Notes under the pieces: generated by a model | Seen by the model: the letters and a program-made list of their open reading frames with translations, nothing else | The model's database searches: none | What the model was told of the DNA's origin: nothing | In this document: positions 9,470-15,985 of the stretch, in pieces | Layout of the letters: each line of letters opens with the position of its first letter | Position numbering within the stretch: position 1 is the stretch's first letter | From: an uncultured Gemmatimonadota bacterium | Lineage (GTDB): Bacteria; Gemmatimonadota; Gemmatimonadetes; Gemmatimonadales; Gemmatimonadaceae | Direction of reading: 5' to 3' | DNA length: 15,985 bases | NCBI GenBank assembly: GCA_946478895.1 | Contig: CAMLDY010000055.1 | Coordinates: 1 to 15,985 of the forward strand | Position numbers and translations under genes: made by a program

Positions 9470-12325
9470 ATGAGACAAGCAAGGAGAACGACGTTCGCGC
9501 CGGCATTGACGGTTTTCGCTGCTGCCGTCGTCTGGCTCGCGCCACTCACAGTCGTTGCGCAGCAGGCTACGTCGGCGGCGGATACGCCGCTGCCGTTCGA
9601 TCCCGCCGTCACCGTTGGAACGCTGTCGAACGGGATGCGCTACTACATCCGGGAGAACCACAAACCCGAGAAGCGCGCCGAGCTTCGCCTCGTCGTCAAT
9701 GCCGGCTCGGTGCTGGAGGATGAAGACCAGCGCGGCCTCGCTCACATGGTCGAGCACATGGCCTTCCGCGGCACCAAAAAGTTCGCGCGCAATCAGATCT
9801 CGAGCTACCTCGAGTCCATCGGCATGCGCTATGGTCCGGACATCAACGCCTTCACGTCCTTCGACGAGACGGTGTACATGATCACCATTCCGACCGACAC
9901 CGCCGCCATCGTCGACAAGGGATTCCAGATCCTCTCGGAATGGGCCCACAATGTCGCCTTCGAGCCGTCGCAGATTGAAAAGGAGCGGCCCGTAGTGATC
10001 GAGGAATGGCGGCTGGGCCAGGGCGCCGAGAACCGGATGCAGAACCAGTGGTTCCCGATTCTCTTCGCCGGCTCCCAGTACGGTGAGCGGCTTCCGATTG
10101 GCCTCAAGTCCGTGCTCGAGACATACACCCCGGCGACGCTGAGGAATTTTTACGACACCTGGTACCGCCCCGACTTGATGGCGGTCGTCGCCGTCGGCGA
10201 CTTCAGGAAGGCGAACGTCGAAGCCCTGATCAAGCGCTACCTCGGCGCGATTCCGCGTGCCGTGAACCCGAAGCCGCGCACTCTCTTTCCGGTTCCGGAG
10301 CACGACAGCACCCTCGTCTCGATCAACAACGACAAGGAAGCAACCCGCACCGTGATTCGGTTGCTGTACAAGCAGCCGAAGCGAATCAACACGACAACGG
10401 CGAGCTATCGCGAGAACCTCATCGAGCAGATTTTCGGCTCGATGTTCAACGACAGGTTCTCGGAGATCACCCAGCGTCCGAACCCGCCGTTCATCAACGC
10501 GTTCGCGGCGCAGGGCGACCTGGTGAGAACGGCCGAGTCGTTCTCCCTTACGGCGATCGTCGCCGACAACGGCATCCAGCGGGGACTCAACGCGCTGCTC
10601 ACCGAGGGCGAGCGCGTGAAGCGTTACGGCTTCCTGCAGTCCGAGCTGGACCGCACCAAGAAGGATTTTCTCCGCGGAATCGAGCACGCCTACAGCGAGC
10701 GCAACAAGACCAATTCCAGTGTCTATGCGGCCGCGTACGTCTCTGCATTTTTGCAGTCGCAGCCTTCCACCAGCATCCAGTACGATCTCGACGCGATGAA
10801 GCGGCTGTTGCCGGGGATCACGCTCGCCGAAGTCAACAAGCTTGCCGGCGAGTGGATGACCGATCGGAATCGGGTTCTGGTGACGACCGCGCCAGACAAG
10901 CCGGGCATTGCCAACCTCAGTCGCGGCGAGCTGCTGCTTTCTTTCGATGCAGTGAAGGGAGCCAACGTCACCGCGTACAGCGAGACGGCGCCGTCGAGCC
11001 GGCTCGTCGACAAGGATCCCGTTGGCGGAAAGGTCGTCTCGGAGAAGCAGATCAAGGAAGTCGGGATCACCGAGTGGAAGCTCTCCAACGGCGTGCGGGT
11101 CTTTCTCAAGCCCACCGACTTCAACGCCGATCAGATCACCTTCACGGCCTATAGCCCGGGCGGAGCATCGCTTCTCCCAGACGCATCCTATGTCGCGGCG
11201 AGCGCGGCCGATCTCATTCCTGCCACCAGCGGTGTCGGCAATTTCAGCGTCATCGATCTGCAGAAATTCCTCGCCGGCAAGCAGGTGAGCGTCTCACCGT
11301 CGATCGACGAGATGAGCCAGGGAATTTCCGGCAGCGCGTCGCAGCGCGACGTCGACACCATGATGCAGCTGGTCTACCTGTACTTCACCCAGCCGCGACT
11401 GGATACGGCTCTGGTCAACACTTTTCTGGGACGGTTCAGAGGAGTTCTGGCGAACCGCAGCGCGAGTCCCGAGGCCGCGTTCAGTGACACGCTCCAGGTC
11501 ACCATGGCCCAGCATTCGCCGCGCGACCTGCCGGTATCTACCGCGACTCTCGACAGAATCGATCCGTTCAAATCGTTCGACTTTTACAAGGATCGCTTTG
11601 CCGACGCGAGCGACTTCACTTTCGTGTTCGTTGGGAACTTCAAGACCGACTCGATCAAGCCGTTGATCGAGAAATGGCTCGGTGCGCTCCCGTCGATCAA
11701 CCGGAAGCAAACCTGGCGTGATACGGGCGTGCGGCCGCCGAGTGGGGTAGTGCAGCGCGTAGTGAAGAAAGGCGCCGAGCCCAAAGCGCGCACGGCGATG
11801 GTCTTCACCGGACCATTCGAGTACACCCGTCGAAACCGCTACTATCTCAGCGCGCTCGCCGAGCTCCTCAACATCAAGCTGCGCGAGGCGCTGCGCGAAA
11901 ACCTCGGTGGGACTTACGGAGTAAGCGTCAGCCCCAGCGCCAGCAAGGATCCTCAGCCCTCGTATCGCTTCACGATCGGCTTCGGATCGGCTCCGGAGCG
12001 GCTCGAGACGCTGACCCAGGCGGCGCTCGCGCAGATAGACAGCGTCAAGAAATTCGGAACCACCCCGGCGTACCTCACCAAGGTCAAGGAAGCGGCCCTC
12101 CGCGCTCGCGAGACCGCCATCAAACAGAACGGGTACTGGCTCGCGCAGATCTCGACCTTCGACCAGAGCGGCTGGCCGCTGGCCGAGATTCCCGACGGTG
12201 ACAAGCTGATCTCCAGTCTGACCGCGGACGACCTGCGCCAGGCAGCGATCAAGTATCTGCGGACCAACAATTACGTGCGCGTCTCGCTGTACCCCGAGAA
12301 TTTCAGCGCCGCTGAAAACCGCTAG
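9470..12325 (+). CDS. Exported M16 (pitrilysin/insulinase) family zinc metallopeptidase
   Basis: A 951-residue protein with an N-terminal signal peptide: basic start MRQARR, hydrophobic core about 10-28, likely cleavage after TVVA (about 30). It is therefore periplasmic or secreted. The first M16 domain carries the inverted zinc motif HMVEH (H92, E95, H96); E179 in VVIEEWR is the probable third zinc ligand. A second M16 repeat begins near residue 527 (TEWKLSNGVRVFLKPTDF) and lacks HxxEH, as in the clamshell architecture in which only one half is catalytic. Its usual substrates are peptides enclosed in the chamber. ATG 9470 is chosen because it gives a clean signal peptide; an earlier in-frame ATG at 9416 overlaps recQ and would add a polar 18-residue extension. 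There is no clear Shine-Dalgarno sequence. The dehydrogenase gene follows after seven bases. Confidence 0.93.
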   Translation: MRQARRTTFAPALTVFAAAVVWLAPLTVVAQQATSAADTPLPFDPAVTVGTLSNGMRYYIRENHKPEKRAELRLVVNAGSVLEDEDQRGLAHMVEHMAFRGTKKFARNQISSYLESIGMRYGPDINAFTSFDETVYMITIPTDTAAIVDKGFQILSEWAHNVAFEPSQIEKERPVVIEEWRLGQGAENRMQNQWFPILFAGSQYGERLPIGLKSVLETYTPATLRNFYDTWYRPDLMAVVAVGDFRKANVEALIKRYLGAIPRAVNPKPRTLFPVPEHDSTLVSINNDKEATRTVIRLLYKQPKRINTTTASYRENLIEQIFGSMFNDRFSEITQRPNPPFINAFAAQGDLVRTAESFSLTAIVADNGIQRGLNALLTEGERVKRYGFLQSELDRTKKDFLRGIEHAYSERNKTNSSVYAAAYVSAFLQSQPSTSIQYDLDAMKRLLPGITLAEVNKLAGEWMTDRNRVLVTTAPDKPGIANLSRGELLLSFDAVKGANVTAYSETAPSSRLVDKDPVGGKVVSEKQIKEVGITEWKLSNGVRVFLKPTDFNADQITFTAYSPGGASLLPDASYVAASAADLIPATSGVGNFSVIDLQKFLAGKQVSVSPSIDEMSQGISGSASQRDVDTMMQLVYLYFTQPRLDTALVNTFLGRFRGVLANRSASPEAAFSDTLQVTMAQHSPRDLPVSTATLDRIDPFKSFDFYKDRFADASDFTFVFVGNFKTDSIKPLIEKWLGALPSINRKQTWRDTGVRPPSGVVQRVVKKGAEPKARTAMVFTGPFEYTRRNRYYLSALAELLNIKLREALRENLGGTYGVSVSPSASKDPQPSYRFTIGFGSAPERLETLTQAALAQIDSVKKFGTTPAYLTKVKEAALRARETAIKQNGYWLAQISTFDQSGWPLAEIPDGDKLISSLTADDLRQAAIKYLRTNNYVRVSLYPENFSAAENR

Positions 12326-12332
12326 CACGAAC

Positions 12333-13550
12333 GTGGACGACTCGCTCTACTTCACCGAACAACACCTCGCGGTCCGCAACATGGTCCGCGAGTTTGCGCG
12401 CGGCGAAGTCGCGCCTGTCGCCGCCAGGCTCGATGCGAAAGCCGAGTTTCCCTGGGCGAACGTCAAGAAGATGGGGGAGCTCGGATTGCTCGGAATTCCG
12501 TGGCCGGAGGAGCTCGGCGGCGCGGGCCTCGACACTCTCAGCTACATGATCGTGATCAACGAGATGGCCAAGGTGGATGCATCTCACGCCATCACGATCT
12601 CGGCGCACACCACCCTCGGCACTTCGCCGATCGTCAATTTCGGAACCGCGCAGCAGAAGAAGCGCTACGTACCGCTGTTGGCGTCCGGGAAGGTGCTCGG
12701 CGGGTTCGGTCTCACCGAGCCGAGCGCGGGAAGCGATGCCGCCGGGACGCGCACCACCGCCGTGCGCAAAGGATCTCATTTTGTCCTCAACGGCAGCAAG
12801 ATCTTCATCACCCATGGCGGGGTCGGGGAGATTTTTGTCGTCACCGCCGTCACGGATCCCGGCAAAGGGAGCAAAGGCATTAGCTCCTTCATCGTGACCA
12901 AGGAAGCGAGCGATCTCGACAAAGCCGACGGGCTCGGCATCGGTCACGACGATTCGCTGCCGCCGCTGGCAGGATTTCGCGCCGGCAAGAAGGAAGATAA
13001 GCTCGGGTGGAGGGCGTCGGATACGCGCTCGCTGATCTTCGAGGACGTCGAAGTCCCCGCCGAGAATCTGCTCGGTGAAGAAGGCGAGGGCTTCACGAAT
13101 TTCATGCGCACCCTCGACTCGGGCCGGGTCGGGATCGCGGCACTTTCGCTCGGAATCGCCGAAGGCGCCTTCGAGGAGGCGCTCAGATACTCGACGCTCC
13201 GCAAGCAGTTCGGCCAGCCGATCTCCAACTTCCAGGGCATCCAGTTTCAGCTCGCTGATATTGCCACCGAGATCGAGGCCGGCAGACACCTGATGTTTCA
13301 CGCCGCCTGGCTGGCTCAGAACAAGCAGCCCTTCACCAAGCAGGCCGCCATCGCCAAGCTTTATTGCTCGGAGCTGGCAATGCGTACGACCATCAAGGCA
13401 ATTCAGATCCACGGTGGCTATGGCTACACCAAGGAATATCCTGTCGAGCGAATGTTCCGGGACGCCAAGATCTGCGAGATTGGGGAAGGCACTTCCGAGA
13501 TTCAACGTCTGGTGATCGCGCGCAATCTTCTCAAGGAGCTGGCTGATTGA
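12333..13550 (+). CDS. Acyl-CoA dehydrogenase
   Basis: A 405-residue flavoprotein of the acyl-CoA dehydrogenase family, which introduces the 2,3-double bond into acyl-CoA and passes electrons to electron-transfer flavoprotein. Family segments are FGLTEPSAGSDAAGTRTTA (FAD/substrate contact), GSKIFITHGG, KKEDKLGWRASDTRSLIFEDV, STLRKQFGQPI, QIHGGYGYTKEYPVERMFRD and EIGEGTSEIQRLVIARNLL. E385 in GEGTSE sits where medium- and short-chain enzymes keep the catalytic base; isovaleryl-CoA dehydrogenase has Gly there, so a straight-chain or short-branched substrate is more likely. About 15-18 extra residues at 193-211 (GLGIGHDDSLPPLAGF region) interrupt the middle beta domain. The GTG start lies seven bases after the peptidase stop, without a visible ribosome-binding site. 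The match to the acyl-CoA operon upstream is thematic only. Confidence 0.93.
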   Translation: MDDSLYFTEQHLAVRNMVREFARGEVAPVAARLDAKAEFPWANVKKMGELGLLGIPWPEELGGAGLDTLSYMIVINEMAKVDASHAITISAHTTLGTSPIVNFGTAQQKKRYVPLLASGKVLGGFGLTEPSAGSDAAGTRTTAVRKGSHFVLNGSKIFITHGGVGEIFVVTAVTDPGKGSKGISSFIVTKEASDLDKADGLGIGHDDSLPPLAGFRAGKKEDKLGWRASDTRSLIFEDVEVPAENLLGEEGEGFTNFMRTLDSGRVGIAALSLGIAEGAFEEALRYSTLRKQFGQPISNFQGIQFQLADIATEIEAGRHLMFHAAWLAQNKQPFTKQAAIAKLYCSELAMRTTIKAIQIHGGYGYTKEYPVERMFRDAKICEIGEGTSEIQRLVIARNLLKELAD

Positions 13551-14098
13551 CTTACTCCGAGGTCGCGAAGCGGCTCCGCCTGCCGCTCGGCTTCGTGCTC
13601 GGCATTGCCTACCTCGTCTTCGCCCGTCCAACTCCGCTGACTTTGCTGGTTGGAGGGGCGATCGCGCTCCTCGGAGTATTGATCCGCGGCTGGGCTTCGG
13701 GACACATCTCGAAGAACGAGCGTCTGGCGACGACCGGCCCATATGCTCACACCCGGAACCCGCTCTACTTCGGAAGCTTCCTGATCGCGGCGGGATTTGC
13801 CGTGGCGGTGCATTGGGCGCTGCTACTTCTGGTGGTCGCCTTCTTCGCTCTCATTTATGCGCCGACAATGCAAAGGGAGCGCGCGAATATCGCCGGCCGG
13901 TTTCCGGAAGCGTACGAGGTGTATGCGGCGAACGTCCCCGCGTTTGTCCCGCGTCCGACGCCGTGGAAGGCCACCCATCCGGACGACGCGGGTGGCTTTA
14001 GTCTCGAGCTTTATATGAAGCACGGCGAGTGGAAGGCTGGACTGACTTATGTGCTCGTGATGGGGTGGCTCATCTACCGGATGGTGACCGGATTCTGA
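13547..14098 (+). CDS. Isoprenylcysteine carboxyl methyltransferase (ICMT/PEMT)-like membrane protein
   Basis: A 183-residue integral membrane protein. Hydrophobic segments lie at about 12-26, 31-47, 73-89 and 89-105, with another at about 165-180. The family signature is clear: RLATTGPYAHTRNPLYFGSF (59-78), where GPYxxxRNPxY binds SAM, and the C-terminal ERANIAGRFPEAYEVYAANVPAFVPRP (111-136 region), where the ExxF/Y..Y pattern closes the active site. Bacterial members methylate diverse small molecules or lipids and the substrate cannot be told from sequence. The TTG start overlaps the dehydrogenase stop as TTGA, so translation is probably coupled. The tail after about residue 140 (polar stretch, then a final helix) is longer than in minimal family members. 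A strong hairpin begins at its stop codon. Confidence 0.87.
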   Translation: MTYSEVAKRLRLPLGFVLGIAYLVFARPTPLTLLVGGAIALLGVLIRGWASGHISKNERLATTGPYAHTRNPLYFGSFLIAAGFAVAVHWALLLLVVAFFALIYAPTMQRERANIAGRFPEAYEVYAANVPAFVPRPTPWKATHPDDAGGFSLELYMKHGEWKAGLTYVLVMGWLIYRMVTGF

Positions 14099-14127
14099 TT
14101 GCCGCGTCACATACGTGGTGCGCAATC
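14097..14127 (+). terminator. Hairpin at end of the methyltransferase gene (terminator-like, no T-tract)
   Basis: Arms 14097-14110 and 14115-14127 can form 13 pairs (two G-U, one bulged C at 14103) around the four-base loop ATAC. The stem includes the last two bases of the stop codon. No run of T follows, so it is not a standard intrinsic terminator; it could mark a processed 3' end or work with another factor. The pairing was found by eye and no folding energy was computed. Confidence 0.35.
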
Positions 14128-14399
14128 GAGGTTCCCAAGCTCTGCAGGTCGGGCGTGTAAGTTGTTGTCGCCGTTGCGGAAACGGGCTGGGCGCCGGTAG
14201 ATTGTTGGCACTTGACTGTGGATCTCCACGCATGGGGCACCCGCGCGACTCGCGGGGCCCGCGCACATGGATGGAGACCTCTGAAAGTGGAAGACCCAGG
14301 AACTCATAACGCGGCCCTGTAGCACGACCGCGCGGACTTTTTTGAACCGTCCACTTTTTCGCTCGCCGAGTCGCCGGGCGATTGGTGAGACGGGCAACG
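14099..14399. other. 301-base intergenic region rich in inverted repeats
   Basis: This is the only long gene-free stretch in the window. I find no frame in it with a recognisable protein. Contents in order: the hairpin 14097-14127; a small CCGTT/AACGG stem-loop at 14171-14185; a weak promoter-like pair TTG 14174-14176 and TAGATTGT 14198-14205, 21 bases apart; the long nested inverted repeat 14209-14289; a CGCGG/CCGCG stem at 14310-14332 followed after five bases by six T (14338-14343); and GGTGAG at 14384-14389, ten bases before the RNase gene ATG and the best ribosome-binding candidate. It probably contains the promoter and 5' leader of the RNase gene, or a small RNA. Confidence 0.6.
14209..14289 (+). 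promoter_or_regulatory. Long nested stem-loop, candidate 5' leader structure or small RNA
   Basis: Five nested complementary blocks give up to 27 pairs. CACTT 14209-14213 pairs with AAGTG 14285-14289. GG plus TCTCCA (14220-14228, A14222 bulged) pairs with TGGAGACC 14272-14279. CATG 14231-14234 pairs with 14266-14269. GGGC 14235-14238 pairs with GCCC 14257-14260, and CCCGCG 14240-14245 with CGCGGG 14251-14256 around the loop CGACT. It lies 111 bases before the RNase E/G start codon. In E. coli the RNase E leader folds into hairpins used for autoregulation; a similar role here is only an analogy. It does not resemble SRP RNA, tmRNA or RNase P RNA by the motifs I know. Confidence 0.4.
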
Positions 14400-15985
14400 A
14401 TGAAAAGAGAAATCCTCATTAACGCGGCTCCGCGCGAAACGCGGATCGCGATTCTGGAGGACGGCAAGCTCGTAGAGCTTCTCGTCGATCGTCCAGACAA
14501 CCGACGTATGGTCGGTGACATTTATTTGGGCCGGGTTGACGCAGTCCTCCCCGGAATCCAGGCAGCCTTCGTCGACATTGGGACGGAGAAGAGCGCCTTC
14601 CTCCACGCCTCGGATCTCGTCAGGCAGTCGGCCGACGAAGCAGAAGACGACGACGATGACGACGACGACGAGGATGAGGTCGATGAATCTCCGCCGCGTC
14701 GAAACGGCAACGGAAACGGCAGCAATGGAAATGGGCGTCGCTCGAAAGCGCCGCCGATCCAGGAAGTCCTGAAGCGAGGCCAGGAGATCCTGGTCCAGGT
14801 TTCCAAGGAGCCGATTTCCACCAAGGGACCGCGGGTCACCGCCCAGATCTCGCTGGCAGGCCGCTTCCTGGTTTACATCCCCGATTCTTCGAAGGTTGGC
14901 GTGAGCCGCAAGATCGGCTCATCGTCGGAGCGGTCGCGCCTTAAGGAACAGGTCCAGTCGATTCTTCCCGACAAGTCGGGCGGGGTGATCGTTCGAACGG
15001 TAAGCGAAGACGTGACGCCCGAGATGCTGCAGCGCGAGCTGAACAGCCTGATGTCGCAGTGGAAGAAGATCAAGCGCAAGACGCGGTTTCAGAAAGCTCC
15101 GTCGCTGGTCAACCGGGAGAGCGGCCTGACTCGCGGGCTCGTCCGCGACATCTTCAGCGACAAGGTCGACAGTCTGACCGTCGATTCCAAGCAGGTCTAC
15201 AATGAGATCGCGGGCTACCTCAAGGACATCGCGCCGGATCTCATCGCCAGAGTCAAGCTCCATGAGGCGCCGGTGCCGCTCTTCGACACCGCTGAGATCG
15301 AGGAGGAGATCCGCGACATCTTCAAGCGTCGGTGCGATCTGCCGTCCGGCGGCTACCTGATCATCGAGCCGACCGAGGCGCTTGTCTCGATCGATGTCAA
15401 CTCCGGCCGCTATACCGGTAAGAAGGATCCTGAGAAAACCGTTCTTCGCACGAACATGGAAGCGGCCCAGGAGGTTGCCCGCCAGCTGAGACTGCGCGAC
15501 GTCGGCGGGATCATCGTCTGCGACTTCATCGACATGGAGACGAAGGCGAACCGCGATCGCGTGCTGCAGGAGCTCCGCCAGCATCTGTCCCGCGATCGCG
15601 CCCGCACCAAGGCATTCGCGGTCAGCGATCTGGGTCTGATCGAGATGACCAGGCAACGTGTCAGGCAGAGTCACTACCAGTCGTCGACCGAAGCCTGCCC
15701 CACCTGCAACGGCAGCGGCAGAGTGCTGACTCCCGAAACTATCGTTCGCAGGATGGAGCGATCGGTCAAGCGGATGGCAGTGGAAGGCCGGCGCGACAAT
15801 CTGCTCGTCAAGCTCCACCCCGACGTCGCGATGTACGTGCTGGAGCAGGAGCGCGATCTCGCCCAGAAGCTTCAGAAGGCGGCGAATTTTTCGCTCGAGT
15901 TCCGCGACGATCCGTTGCTGCGTCCGGACGAATTCAAGCTCGTCGTGAAATCGCAGGGAAGGGACGTTACGGAGCAGTACGCTCT
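14400..15985 (+). CDS. rng: Rne/Rng family ribonuclease (RNase G/E), 3' end beyond window
   Basis: The frame is open for 528 codons and runs off the right edge, near the expected C-terminus of an RNase G-sized protein. It is an endoribonuclease for 5'-monophosphate RNA, acting in rRNA maturation and mRNA decay. An S1 domain (about 38-155) contains GDIYLGRVDAVLPGIQAAFVDIG and is interrupted at 74-119 by an acidic run (eight Asp at 83-90) and an Asn/Gly-rich run (102-112). The catalytic aspartates are D332 in IDVNSGR and D375 in CDFIDMET, 43 residues apart like D303/D346 of E. coli RNase E. The zinc link is C433-P-T-C436, 101 residues after D332 as in E. coli. PISTKGPRVTAQISLAGRFL is typical of FCB-type enzymes. 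ATG 14400 is preferred: it starts the conserved KREILINAAPRETRIAIL and has GGTGAG ten bases upstream. Confidence 0.95.
   Translation, partial: MKREILINAAPRETRIAILEDGKLVELLVDRPDNRRMVGDIYLGRVDAVLPGIQAAFVDIGTEKSAFLHASDLVRQSADEAEDDDDDDDDEDEVDESPPRRNGNGNGSNGNGRRSKAPPIQEVLKRGQEILVQVSKEPISTKGPRVTAQISLAGRFLVYIPDSSKVGVSRKIGSSSERSRLKEQVQSILPDKSGGVIVRTVSEDVTPEMLQRELNSLMSQWKKIKRKTRFQKAPSLVNRESGLTRGLVRDIFSDKVDSLTVDSKQVYNEIAGYLKDIAPDLIARVKLHEAPVPLFDTAEIEEEIRDIFKRRCDLPSGGYLIIEPTEALVSIDVNSGRYTGKKDPEKTVLRTNMEAAQEVARQLRLRDVGGIIVCDFIDMETKANRDRVLQELRQHLSRDRARTKAFAVSDLGLIEMTRQRVRQSHYQSSTEACPTCNGSGRVLTPETIVRRMERSVKRMAVEGRRDNLLVKLHPDVAMYVLEQERDLAQKLQKAANFSLEFRDDPLLRPDEFKLVVKSQGRDVTEQYA
14646..14669 (+). repeat. GAC/GAT trinucleotide tract encoding eight aspartates
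   Basis: Eight consecutive aspartate codons (seven GAC, one GAT) inside the S1-domain insertion of the RNase gene, followed by further acidic codons and then an Asn-Gly repeat encoded at about 14703-14733. The tract is in frame and could change length by slippage without breaking the frame. Confidence 0.7.

Noticed and set aside
9329..10687. Minus-strand frame of 452 codons opposite the M16 gene, and similar frames at 11294-12328 and 12303-13742
   Set aside because: All overlie clear family members on the plus strand and show no conserved domain; they are GC-driven shadows.
14310..14343. Standard intrinsic terminator (CGCGG/CCGCG stem then T run)
   Set aside because: The stem is only five pairs with a 13-base loop, and the six T start five bases after it. 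Too weak to list as a terminator on its own; kept only as part of the leader/small RNA hypothesis.

Overview
The window is GC-rich, densely coded on the + strand only, and entirely chromosomal in character: I see no transposase, integrase, CRISPR array, tRNA or rRNA. Several traits suggest a bacterium of the FCB side of the tree, most likely Gemmatimonadota. These are a TAnnTTTG-type promoter element just ahead of an ATG, few Shine-Dalgarno sequences, a methylmalonyl-CoA mutase whose B12 domain is a separate gene, and an RNase E/G with the short FCB-type layout. This taxonomic guess is an inference; no marker gene in the window settles it.

Region 1 (1-7293) is an acyl-CoA / amino-acid catabolism block. 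It holds the C-terminal part of the catalytic acyl-CoA (methylmalonyl-CoA) mutase subunit, a class I SAM methyltransferase with an apparent CTG start, and the separate B12-binding mutase subunit. Next come a carboxyltransferase subunit of a biotin-dependent acyl-CoA carboxylase, an AtuA-family protein, its detached C-terminal ferredoxin-fold-like domain, an enoyl-CoA hydratase, a 55-residue two-helix membrane protein and a PLP threonine/serine dehydratase. From the B12 subunit on, genes are butted or overlap by 1-4 bases, so this looks like one translationally coupled operon. A plausible flow (inference) is: threonine or branched-chain residues give 2-oxobutyrate, propionyl-CoA or methylcrotonyl-CoA; these are carboxylated, hydrated and rearranged towards succinyl-CoA and other central metabolites. 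No biotin carboxylase/biotin carrier subunit is present here.

Region 2 (7294-9435) is a RecQ-family helicase with its own promoter-like element and an unusual domain order. Region 3 (9470-14098) holds an exported two-domain M16 zinc peptidase, an acyl-CoA dehydrogenase and an isoprenylcysteine-methyltransferase-like membrane protein, again tightly packed.

Region 4 (14099-15985) is a 301-base gap followed by an RNase E/G gene that runs off the window. The gap contains two long imperfect hairpins, one spanning the end of the preceding gene and one of about 80 bases with 27 possible pairs. It is the only substantial non-coding DNA in the window and the best place to look for an undescribed element (leader RNA or small RNA). 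The metabolic genes are recognisable families; I do not see a clearly novel defence or mobile system.
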